IMG/VR virus record: IMGVR_UViG_3300017750_000104
Span: 1 to 25,214 of that record
Origin: a virus
DNA length: 25,214 nt
Strand: one strand, 5' to 3'
In this document: positions 17,601-22,708 of the stretch, piece by piece
How the letters are laid out: the number at the start of each line of letters is the position of its first letter
Position numbering within the stretch: the stretch's first letter is position 1
Program-made: the position numbers and the translations under genes
Notes under the pieces: generated by a model
Databases searched by the model: none
Told to the model about the DNA's origin: nothing
Seen by the model: the letters and a program-made list of their open reading frames with translations, nothing else

Positions 17601-17998
17601 ATCATATATTACAAGGCAAGGCATCAGAACATTTTGTTGCTTATACTTTAAATATAATGGGGTTTAGAACCTCATTAATTAATCATAATGGATTTGATCT
17701 AATTTCTAATGTTAATAATTTAATATATAAAATAGAAGTCAAATCAACAACTCGTAGAATTAAAAATCGTAATGCTTTTAAATTTTCAACAAAACAAGCA
17801 AAAAAAAATCATAAATTATCTGATAATTTAGATTCAGATATTGTGGCATTTGTGATGTTTTATCAAAGCATACACCCACGAATTTTATTTAAACCAACTT
17901 ACAAAATTACAGGATTAAGTCATGGAATTTATGACATTCATATAAAACCAAATATGGAAAGGGAAACTTTTAATGAGTCAATTATGCAACTGGGATGA
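17597..17998 (+). CDS. PD-(D/E)XK nuclease-like protein in lysis block
   Basis: 133 residues with the order of a Holliday-junction-resolvase/restriction-type nuclease: GKASEHFVAYTLNIMGF (helix with Glu11), HNGFDLIS (Asp34), then YKIEVKSTTR with Glu47 and Lys49 of the E-x-K strand. These residues would bind Mg2+ and cut DNA; the fold is known for resolvases and phage end-processing enzymes. The annotated start is GTG 17597, overlapping the previous stop by 4 bases; this reads as MNHILQGKASE. The C-terminus overlaps the endolysin gene by 26 bases. Being inside a lysis cassette is odd for a nuclease; substrate unknown. Confidence 0.65.
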   Translation: MNHILQGKASEHFVAYTLNIMGFRTSLINHNGFDLISNVNNLIYKIEVKSTTRRIKNRNAFKFSTKQAKKNHKLSDNLDSDIVAFVMFYQSIHPRILFKPTYKITGLSHGIYDIHIKPNMERETFNESIMQLG

Positions 17999-18353
17999 AA
18001 TAAAATTTTTTAAAAAAGAAGAGTTTAATTGTTCACATTCTGGAAAAAATAAAATGCAACATGAATTTATGCAACGATTAGATGCTTTGCGAAAAATGAT
18101 AGATAGACCTTTAGTTATTAGTTCTGGGTTTCGTGATATTAGTCATCCAATTGAGGTAAAAAAAACAAAAGCAGGAATGCATACAACTGGTATGGCTTGT
18201 GACATTTTAGCCTCGCATCAACACGCATTAGATATAATTTCATTTGGATTAAAATTAGGATTTAAAGGTTTTGGAGTTCAGCAAAAAGGTGATTTTAATT
18301 CACGATTTATACATATAGATTTACGAGAAACACAAACATTATGGAGTTATTAA
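17973..18353 (+). CDS. Endolysin, M15-family peptidase
   Basis: Cuts peptidoglycan cross-links or stem peptides at the end of infection. 126 residues with zinc ligands laid out as in M15 peptidases: SSGFRD, then GMHTTGMACDI (His70-x6-Asp77), then FIHIDL (His114-x-Asp116). The N-terminal WDEIKFFKKEEFNCSHSG resembles the start of M15A phage endopeptidases (EEF.C..SG). No signal peptide is visible, so it depends on the holin to leave the cytoplasm. It overlaps the nuclease-like gene by 26 bases and is followed 3 bases later by the holin. Confidence 0.85.
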   Translation: MSQLCNWDEIKFFKKEEFNCSHSGKNKMQHEFMQRLDALRKMIDRPLVISSGFRDISHPIEVKKTKAGMHTTGMACDILASHQHALDIISFGLKLGFKGFGVQQKGDFNSRFIHIDLRETQTLWSY

Positions 18354-18356
18354 ATT

Positions 18357-18752
18357 ATGTTATTCGGATCAATTATATCAGCAGTTAGTGGTTTGGGTAA
18401 GGCTTGGCTTGAAAATAAAAAAATTAAAAACAAACAAAAAATGCAAATTGCAGAGGCACAAGTTAAAGCAGAAATAAAAAAAATTGAAGTTCAAGCAAGT
18501 GAAGTCAAAGGCGATACAAATTATGATTTAGAAGTTTTAAGAAATCAGAAACACACATTAAAAGATGAATACGCATTATTAATTGTGACTTTACCATTTG
18601 TTCTTTCGTTCATTCCTTTTACACAAGATTATATCGTAAAAGGTTGGCAATATTTACAACAAGCACCAGAGTGGTATTCATACATTTTTGTTGGTTCAAT
18701 AGCAGGATCACTCGGTTTAAGATTTATTACAAAAAAATTATTTAAAGGTTAA
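18357..18752 (+). CDS. Holin, GTA-type (3TM)
   Basis: 131 residues. The N-terminal hydrophobic segment (SIISAVSGLGKAWLEN) is followed by a charged coiled coil (IKNKQKMQIAEAQVKAEIKK), then the pattern LRNQKHTLKDEYALLIVTLP with a membrane helix, PEWYSYIFVGSIAGSLGLRF with another, and a basic tail. The KDEY...TLP and PEWY blocks are typical of the holins used by gene transfer agents and many alphaproteobacterial phages. It directly follows the endolysin, the expected partner. Confidence 0.8.
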   Translation: MLFGSIISAVSGLGKAWLENKKIKNKQKMQIAEAQVKAEIKKIEVQASEVKGDTNYDLEVLRNQKHTLKDEYALLIVTLPFVLSFIPFTQDYIVKGWQYLQQAPEWYSYIFVGSIAGSLGLRFITKKLFKG

Positions 18753-18754
18753 TA

Positions 18755-18868
18755 GTGAATTGGCTTGATGCAGAATTGATACAAGCAATCAATGAAATTT
18801 CTTGGTTTGACGGCATAGGAACACTTGTTGTTTTATTGGTTGCATATGCCATTTTTAAAAGAATTTAA
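18755..18868 (+). CDS. 37-residue single-span membrane peptide
   Basis: A short gene beginning at GTG 18755, two bases after the holin stop. It encodes 37 residues: an acidic amphipathic N-terminus (NWLDAELIQAINEISWFD) then one hydrophobic helix (GTLVVLLVAYAIF) and a basic end (KRI), so the N-terminus is probably outside. The clean topology, coupling to the holin and lack of stops support a real gene. It may be an antiholin or other lysis modulator; it resembles no family I can name. Confidence 0.45.
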   Translation: MNWLDAELIQAINEISWFDGIGTLVVLLVAYAIFKRI

Positions 18869-18878
18869 GCATAAATAA

Positions 18879-18992
18879 ATGCCAAAATACATTAAATTTT
18901 TGATCATTTTAATGTTGGTTGAAATTGTATTACATATCGCTGAAATCGGCTTTGACCTTGCACAATACCTTAATTTAACCAAATATATTTAA
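18879..18992 (+). CDS. 37-residue membrane peptide, last lysis gene
   Basis: ATG 18879 opens a 37-codon frame ending in TAA. The product has a basic start (MPKYIKF), one membrane helix (LIILMLVEIVLHIAEIG) and a short tail (FDLAQYLNLTKYI). It follows the previous small membrane peptide by 10 bases and closes the late rightward block; the next 485 bases hold the attachment region. No strong SD is seen. A role in lysis control is possible; a chance ORF is the alternative. Confidence 0.4.
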   Translation: MPKYIKFLIILMLVEIVLHIAEIGFDLAQYLNLTKYI

Positions 18993-19001
18993 ATTTTATT
19001 T

Positions 19002-19086
19002 TGTACTGTTTGATGTACTGATTTAGGTATATTCATAAGTATAATATGTGCATAAAACAGTACATTTTGTACTGATTTTTGTACTG
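19002..19086 (+). repeat. Cluster of TGTACTG repeats (integrase arm sites?)
   Basis: TGTACTG occurs at 19002-19008, 19014-19020, 19068-19074 and 19080-19086, and inverted (CAGTACA) at 19058-19064. Both direct pairs are spaced exactly 12 bases start to start. Another copy lies at 19443-19449, and an inverted AGTACAAAA at 19237-19245, so copies flank the tRNA core on both sides. This is how arm-type binding sites of tyrosine integrases are arranged; regulator binding sites are the alternative. Confidence 0.55.
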
Positions 19087-19133
19087 ATACTAACTTTACT
19101 TGATTTCTGGTAGTTACAAGAGTTTTACACTGT

Positions 19134-19173
19134 CTTTCAAGACCAGTGCATTCAACCACTCTGCCATCTCTCC
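19134..19173 (-). other. attP core: 5' half of tRNA-Ser(UGA)
   Basis: Read on the minus strand from 19173, the sequence is a tRNA-Ser 5' half: acceptor strand GGAGAGA, T8-G9, D-arm GCA...TGC with GTGGTTGAA loop, then CTGGT and the anticodon loop CTTGAAA (anticodon TGA at 19137-19139). After the loop the match breaks down: GACAG does not fully pair with CTGGT, and no variable arm, TPsiC arm or CCA end follows. It is therefore not a working tRNA gene but a fragment, as expected for an attachment site where crossover occurs in the anticodon loop. Confidence 0.7.
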
Positions 19174-19194
19174 ATATCCACAGTCAGTGGGTAT
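19174..19194 (-). other. Hairpin abutting the tRNA-Ser 5' end
   Basis: ATATCCAC and GTGGGTAT can pair around the loop AGTCA (one T-G position in DNA, a wobble in RNA of one strand). The stem ends exactly at the first base of the tRNA acceptor strand. It might shape the leader that RNase P removes, or be a protein site; chance is possible. Confidence 0.35.
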
Positions 19195-19220
19195 CTTACT
19201 AAAATATAATTAAGATTCAA
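19193..19220 (-). promoter_or_regulatory. Candidate promoter reading into the tRNA-Ser half
   Basis: On the minus strand TTGAAT (19220-19215) and TAAGAT (19198-19193) are separated by 16 bases, a fair sigma-70-type match. The start of transcription would fall near 19186, about a dozen bases before the tRNA 5' end at 19173. A promoter here is needed if integration separates the host promoter from the rebuilt tRNA. Confidence 0.45.
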
Positions 19221-19229
19221 CTCTTAATT
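19208..19229 (+). terminator. AT-rich perfect hairpin, possible weak terminator
   Basis: AATTAAGA and TCTTAATT form a perfect 8-bp stem around TTCAAC, followed by TTT on the plus strand. It could be a weak end for the rightward late transcript. It overlaps the -35 of the leftward candidate promoter, so it may instead be a regulatory site. Low GC makes it a poor terminator. Confidence 0.3.
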
Positions 19230-19403
19230 TTTAAATAGTACAAAACCTCCCCAACAAATTAATCGGTATAATCCGAACATAAATATGCGTTAATATTAAA
19301 TAATATACATATATTTAAAAATATTTTTTTTATTAAAAAGCCTAGTTTTACTGGTGTTTTGTTAAATATTTACACTGGTTTTTAAAAAAAGTAAAAAAAA
19401 GAC

Positions 19404-19434
19404 TTGTAAAGTATACCATTTTAGATAATATAAT
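19404..19434 (+). promoter_or_regulatory. Candidate promoter of integrase operon with operator-like spacer
   Basis: TTGTAA (19404-19409) and TATAAT (19429-19434) lie 19 bases apart, upstream of the gene at 19478. The spacer contains GTATACCATTTTA (19411-19423), identical to 24505-24517 upstream of the repressor, where TTTACA and TATTAT are also 19 apart. A regulator bound there would block RNA polymerase. On the minus strand the motif reads as an extended -10 (TGGTATACT), so it could also be a leftward promoter. Confidence 0.4.
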
Positions 19435-19466
19435 ATATATATTGTACTGAATATTAATTTTAAAAA

Positions 19467-19475
19467 AGCGAGAGA
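19467..19475 (+). promoter_or_regulatory. AGCGAGAGA translation leader, copy 1
   Basis: AGCGAGAGA ends two bases before ATG 19478. The same nonamer precedes the two next genes at the same distance, marking the true starts. It is not a classical GGAGG SD. Confidence 0.5.
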
Positions 19476-19477
19476 TA

Positions 19478-19741
19478 ATGAAAACAAAAACTGAACTATT
19501 TAAAGAATTTGATAAAGATATTTTAGATTTTTATAAAGGAATGGTCATTTCTTTAAAAGAAAATCATAATCAAACACCTGACAACCAAAGCGAGGACTGT
19601 ATGTCCATTGAAGATTATACAGTACGAGCTATTTGGCTAAATAAGGCATGTAAAATAAGCAAATGTTTTGAGGAACATCATAGTGCTATTAAAGAAAAGT
19701 TTTATCAATATGGATTAAAATTAATCGAAAATAATAATTAA
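19478..19741 (+). CDS. Small early protein, unknown function
   Basis: 87 residues, Lys/Glu/Asn-rich and likely helical (KTELFKEFDKDILDFYKGMV; AIWLNKACKISKCFEEHH; KEKFYQYGLKLIENN). No known domain is recognised. It is the first gene of the rightward integrase operon and uses the AGCGAGAGA leader. A hairpin lies right after its stop. Its place suggests an early or lysogeny-related regulator or excisionase-like factor, but no DNA-binding motif is visible. Confidence 0.55.
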   Translation: MKTKTELFKEFDKDILDFYKGMVISLKENHNQTPDNQSEDCMSIEDYTVRAIWLNKACKISKCFEEHHSAIKEKFYQYGLKLIENNN

Positions 19742-19749
19742 ATGGTCAA

Positions 19750-19773
19750 GGGGCAGAACCAAAAATCTGCCCC
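19750..19773 (+). terminator. Perfect GC-rich hairpin between early genes
   Basis: GGGGCAGA and TCTGCCCC form a perfect 8-bp stem with loop ACCAAAAA. It is striking in so AT-rich a region. No T-tract follows on either strand, so it may be an attenuator, mRNA-stability element or protein site rather than a true terminator. It lies 9 bases after the stop of the first early gene. Confidence 0.5.
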
Positions 19774-19784
19774 ACAACTTAACT

Positions 19785-19793
19785 AGCGAGAGA
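19785..19793 (+). promoter_or_regulatory. AGCGAGAGA translation leader, copy 2
   Basis: Within CTAGCGAGAGA, ending two bases before ATG 19796. It supports the short gene that follows. Confidence 0.5.
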
Positions 19794-19795
19794 AA

Positions 19796-19963
19796 ATGAA
19801 AATTTTACTTACAAAAAAAGATGTAGAATTAATAAGACTATGTTTATCGTCACACTTGGATAGTAGATATAGTTCAGACGATACAGAATCTGAATTAAGG
19901 AATCTTAAATACAAGTTACATAATATTGATGAAAAATTATGTGAAATGTTTAACAACAACTAA
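19796..19963 (+). CDS. 55-residue early protein, unknown
   Basis: ATG 19796 opens a 55-codon frame ending with TAA 19961-19963. The product (MKILLTKKDVELIRLCLSSH, then a charged helical stretch with ELRNLKYKLHNIDEKLCEMF) looks like a two-helix protein. It shares the AGCGAGAGA leader with its neighbours, which is the main reason to believe it is real. It lies 13 bases before the integrase gene. No function is recognised. Confidence 0.5.
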   Translation: MKILLTKKDVELIRLCLSSHLDSRYSSDDTESELRNLKYKLHNIDEKLCEMFNNN

Positions 19964-19965
19964 CT

Positions 19966-19974
19966 AGCGAGAGA
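19966..19974 (+). promoter_or_regulatory. AGCGAGAGA translation leader, copy 3
   Basis: Within CTAGCGAGAGA, ending two bases before the integrase ATG 19977; it fixes that start. A related AGCGAGAAAA precedes the Erf-like gene on the minus strand (22711-22720). Confidence 0.5.
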
Positions 19975-19976
19975 TA

Positions 19977-21197
19977 ATGAAAATAATATTTAAAAAACCT
20001 TTTAAAAAAAATTATGATTCAGTTAATAAACGATATTCTTATCGCATACGATTTACTGTTAAGTTTAATTTAAAAAATCAATTTGATAAAGAAACAACTT
20101 GTTCCGAGGATAAATTTCCTCACATTGAAAAAATAATTAATGATAAATATAAAAATTCTAAATTAGAACAATTTCAATTTGATGCATCGCAGAAACAAAA
20201 AAATAAAAAAGTTTATTTAGAAAAAATGTTTTTTGATTTAGTTAAAAAATATCGTGAATATAGGAAACAACTAATTACTAATAGAAAATTTGATGGTTAT
20301 GGTATTTTAAGCAATACCTACAAAACAGAATATTTTCACATGAAAAGTATACAACAAAAAATTAAGAATTTTAATTTTATAAAATGTGATGATATTACAC
20401 CTGAATTTGTTAACAAAAATTTTTTATTTGAATTTAGAAACTCAGCCAAATTTCATATCAATAAAGGTAAAAAATGTTATGACTTTATAAAAAAAGCAAT
20501 TATTTATGGAAGAGACATTGGATGGATTAAAAGACATAATATTGTTTTTAAAAAATTTGCAGATGATGTTGGCAGGGTTACTAAAAAAAATAATATTTTA
20601 CCAACTCCAACTAAAGATGAAGTTAAAAATATATTAAAACATTTACCCTTTAGATCATTTGTCATCACAACAGTTTTGGTTGAAACTGGATTAAGAATTG
20701 GTGAATTAAATGGTTTATTCTGGTCGCATTTAGATAAAAAAAATAAACTTTTATTAGTAAGTCAAGCAATAAGCGATAAACAAATTGAAGGCACAAAAAC
20801 TGAAAATGGAAATCGTGATATTCCAATTAATGAAGAGTTAATTTTATTGTTAGAAAAATATAAGCGCACACTTGGTAAAATACCAAAAGCAAACGATTTT
20901 ATATTTCCTCATAAAAATGGATCGGGTATTCCTGATAAAAAAGAAACTAATTATAATCAGCTTATGCGTATTTGTAAAAAATTAGGTTACATTAAAAAAA
21001 GCAAAAATCATAAGGGGCAAATTATATACTCAGGTAAATTTGGTAATCATGCCATGCGAAGATTTTTTAGAACTCAATGTGTTGCAAAAGGCATAGATAA
21101 TTTAGCAATCGATTATATAATGGGTCAATCTAGTCGAGGTAGTATTGGTGAAAGAAGATATACGGATCGTAAGCAATTAGTGCCACAAAAGGTATGA
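19977..21197 (+). CDS. int: Tyrosine-family integrase
   Basis: Integrates and excises the phage genome at the tRNA-Ser site. 406 residues: an N-terminal arm-binding-like region (about 1-75, RYSYRIRFTVKFN), a core-binding helical region (about 80-200) and a C-terminal catalytic domain. Visible catalytic residues: Arg240 in ETGLRIGEL, Lys274 in GTKTENGNRDIPI, His358 and Arg361 in NHAMRRFF, and Tyr395 in RRYTD. The usual second His/Trp (LGH) is Gln384 (MGQSS), a less common variant. It sits 800 bases from the attP core, with its leader and start well defined. It is the third gene of a small rightward operon. Confidence 0.9.
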   Translation: MKIIFKKPFKKNYDSVNKRYSYRIRFTVKFNLKNQFDKETTCSEDKFPHIEKIINDKYKNSKLEQFQFDASQKQKNKKVYLEKMFFDLVKKYREYRKQLITNRKFDGYGILSNTYKTEYFHMKSIQQKIKNFNFIKCDDITPEFVNKNFLFEFRNSAKFHINKGKKCYDFIKKAIIYGRDIGWIKRHNIVFKKFADDVGRVTKKNNILPTPTKDEVKNILKHLPFRSFVITTVLVETGLRIGELNGLFWSHLDKKNKLLLVSQAISDKQIEGTKTENGNRDIPINEELILLLEKYKRTLGKIPKANDFIFPHKNGSGIPDKKETNYNQLMRICKKLGYIKKSKNHKGQIIYSGKFGNHAMRRFFRTQCVAKGIDNLAIDYIMGQSSRGSIGERRYTDRKQLVPQKV

Positions 21198-21256
21198 CAT
21201 ATAAGTCATAAAACAAAAAAGATCGCACCAGTGAGGCTTATAACGGCTCGTTTTTT
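21193..21256. terminator. Weak convergent terminator region
   Basis: The integrase (+) and the recombination operon (-) converge here. TATGAC and GTCATA (21193-21210) form a 6-bp hairpin around the integrase stop; on the minus strand it is followed by CCTTTTG. An imperfect GAGGC/GGCTC hairpin (about 21232-21250) is followed by six T on the plus strand. Neither is a strong terminator. Confidence 0.35.
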
Positions 21257-21420
21257 GACGAAATAAAGTCAAAATAGACTTCTTCGCAATCTTTATGACA
21301 AAATGAGTAATCACCATTAATATGGATAAATCTATACTCCATATATTCAGTATCTAAATGTTTTTGGCATACTGGACAATTTAATTTATGAAAAGATTCA
21401 TCTTTAAATCGTCTTGGCAT
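21238..21420 (-). CDS. Small zinc-ribbon-like protein
   Basis: 60 residues. Two cysteine pairs are visible: Cys15-Pro-Val-Cys18 and Cys41-x3-Cys45 (FCHKDCEE), with a nearby aromatic-rich strand (YMEYRFIHING). This looks like a treble-clef or MYM-type zinc finger with CPxC and CxxxC knuckles. It is the last gene of the leftward operon; its ATG overlaps the stop of the gene before it (TAATG). It may bind nucleic acid or a host protein; the function is unknown. Confidence 0.55.
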   Translation of the reverse strand: MPRRFKDESFHKLNCPVCQKHLDTEYMEYRFIHINGDYSFCHKDCEEVYFDFISSKNEPL

Positions 21421-21638
21421 TACTTACAAATATTTTTCCAATATATATATTTATTTGTATTTTCTATTTGTGCAAAAAATTGTTTGGCATTTTTATCAAC
21501 TAATGTTTTACCAACATATTTAAATTCACATTCTAAATTAGTTCTGCGGTCAGTTTCTAATTGATAAAAATAATCATCATTAAAATATTTCAAGGATGAA
21601 TATGTCATAGTGATAGCTGAGATAATAGTAATAATCAT
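21420..21638 (-). CDS. Small protein with N-terminal membrane anchor
   Basis: 72 residues. A hydrophobic N-terminus (MIITIISAITMTYSSL) could be a signal or membrane anchor; the rest (DRRTNLECEFKYVGKTLVDK...) looks like a small beta-rich domain outside the membrane. Not recognised. It lies 17 bases after SSB and its SD (AGAGAGGATAAC) is good. It overlaps the zinc-ribbon gene start by one base. Confidence 0.5.
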   Translation of the reverse strand: MIITIISAITMTYSSLKYFNDDYFYQLETDRRTNLECEFKYVGKTLVDKNAKQFFAQIENTNKYIYWKNICK

Positions 21639-21655
21639 TTTGTTATCCTCTCTTT

Positions 21656-22036
21656 TTAAAATGGAATTTCGTCATCAAGTTCAGAGTCTTTTTTAATATT
21701 AGGTTTTTCTTTATTAGAATCACTGTTGCCACTTGGTATAAACTCAAATTGATTAAACAAACAACTGTAACTCACTCGTTTATTACCCTCTTTATCTTCG
21801 TAATTATTGGATTTTAATTCACCAGTAAAAACAACCCCAGTACCTTTTTTAAAAAAATTTACTAATGAAGTAGCACGATTTTCATTTAGAATTACACAAT
21901 CTAACCATGTTGTGGTTTGTTTATCTTTAGAACCTAAAGAATTTGAGGCTAATGAAAATTTTAAAATCTTACCACTTTTAACCTCAATCAATTCAGCATC
22001 TTTTCCAAGTCTGCCAGTACCATTAATTATAATCAT
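21656..22036 (-). CDS. ssb: Single-stranded DNA-binding protein
   Basis: 126 residues with an OB-fold: N-terminal INGTGRLGKDAELIEVKSGK, then FSLASNS, TTWLDCVIL and GTGVVFTGELKSNNYEDKEG. It ends in the acidic tip DDEIPF, the conserved SSB C-terminal peptide that recruits partner enzymes. It coats single-stranded DNA during replication and recombination. It follows the Erf-like gene by 12 bases, as an exonuclease-annealase-SSB set. The ATG 22036 has an AGGAGT SD about ten bases upstream. An overlapping plus-strand ORF is a shadow. Confidence 0.9.
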   Translation of the reverse strand: MIIINGTGRLGKDAELIEVKSGKILKFSLASNSLGSKDKQTTTWLDCVILNENRATSLVNFFKKGTGVVFTGELKSNNYEDKEGNKRVSYSCLFNQFEFIPSGNSDSNKEKPNIKKDSELDDEIPF

Positions 22037-22048
22037 AATAATATACTC

Positions 22049-22708
22049 CTATGTGTTACAAGTTGATTTTATATATTGACAAAAATCCATATAATCTTTT
22101 GACAATTCAGGTTTCCATTTAGATTTAGGATCGTGCATTGTTTTTATTTCAGCCGTTAATTTTAATAAATGATTTGATAATTTGCCTTTACACTCTTCTA
22201 AACCTTTATAAATTTCTGGATATTCAGCTTTTAATAATTCACCTACATGATCTGGTTTTTCTGCAATTTTATTAACTCTATGTGATTTGCCTCCATTGCC
22301 AGTTGGTTTAACATCTGGGTTATCTAAATCTTCTTCATTATGTTCAGCAAGTCCTAAAATAGCACTTAGTCCATATCTTCTGGCATAAGTTTGGGCTGAT
22401 CCAACACTTTGCATAACTGAATCTTTACCTTTATCAGTTGCATCCAAATGAATACCATCATCCGAAATGTAAGAACCATCTTTATGAAAAATAGTTGTTT
22501 GCATATATTCTTTATCATTTATTAAAATAGGTCGTTGTAAAAAATATAAATCACATTGATATAAAATAGGTCTAACTTCGCTTATCAAAGTTGCTAACTC
22601 GTGATATGCACCTTTGAATGCTTTTTTCTTTACACCCTTAATACCTTTAAACAAACCATGAAATTTCAACATAGATTCATGTATTTTGCCTTGTTTTATA
22701 TTTTCCAT
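22049..22708 (-). CDS. erf: ERF-family single-strand annealing protein
   Basis: 219 residues. The core matches ERF-type recombinases: KKKAFKGAYHELATLISEVR, then LYFLQRPI, TTIFHKDGSYISDDG and the signature SVGSAQTYARRYGLSAILGL followed by an acidic stretch (AEHNEEDLDN). These proteins anneal complementary single strands during phage recombination and genome circularisation. The C-terminal part is linker plus helices. Its start overlaps the exonuclease gene by 13 bases and uses the leader AGCGAGAAAATT. Together with exonuclease and SSB it makes a Red-like system. Confidence 0.85.
   Translation of the reverse strand: MENIKQGKIHESMLKFHGLFKGIKGVKKKAFKGAYHELATLISEVRPILYQCDLYFLQRPILINDKEYMQTTIFHKDGSYISDDGIHLDATDKGKDSVMQSVGSAQTYARRYGLSAILGLAEHNEEDLDNPDVKPTGNGGKSHRVNKIAEKPDHVGELLKAEYPEIYKGLEECKGKLSNHLLKLTAEIKTMHDPKSKWKPELSKDYMDFCQYIKSTCNT

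Larger units (their letters stand above)
18993..19477 (+). other. Gene-free attachment and early promoter region
   Basis: No gene is supported in these 485 bases. Left to right it holds: five TGTACTG heptamers (four direct, one inverted) at 19002-19086; the 5' half of a tRNA-Ser(UGA) on the minus strand (19134-19173); a hairpin at its 5' edge (19174-19194); a candidate leftward promoter (19193-19220) overlapping an AT-rich hairpin (19208-19229); an inverted nine-base match to the heptamer context (19237-19245); an AT-rich stretch; the shared 13-base motif at 19411-19423 inside a candidate rightward promoter; and a last TGTACTG at 19443-19449. Lying between lysis and integrase genes, it is best read as the phage attP. 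Confidence 0.65.

Noticed and set aside
19095-19173. A complete tRNA-Ser gene on the minus strand
   Set aside because: Only the half up to the anticodon loop is tRNA-like. The anticodon stem does not close fully, and no variable arm, TPsiC arm or 3' end follows.
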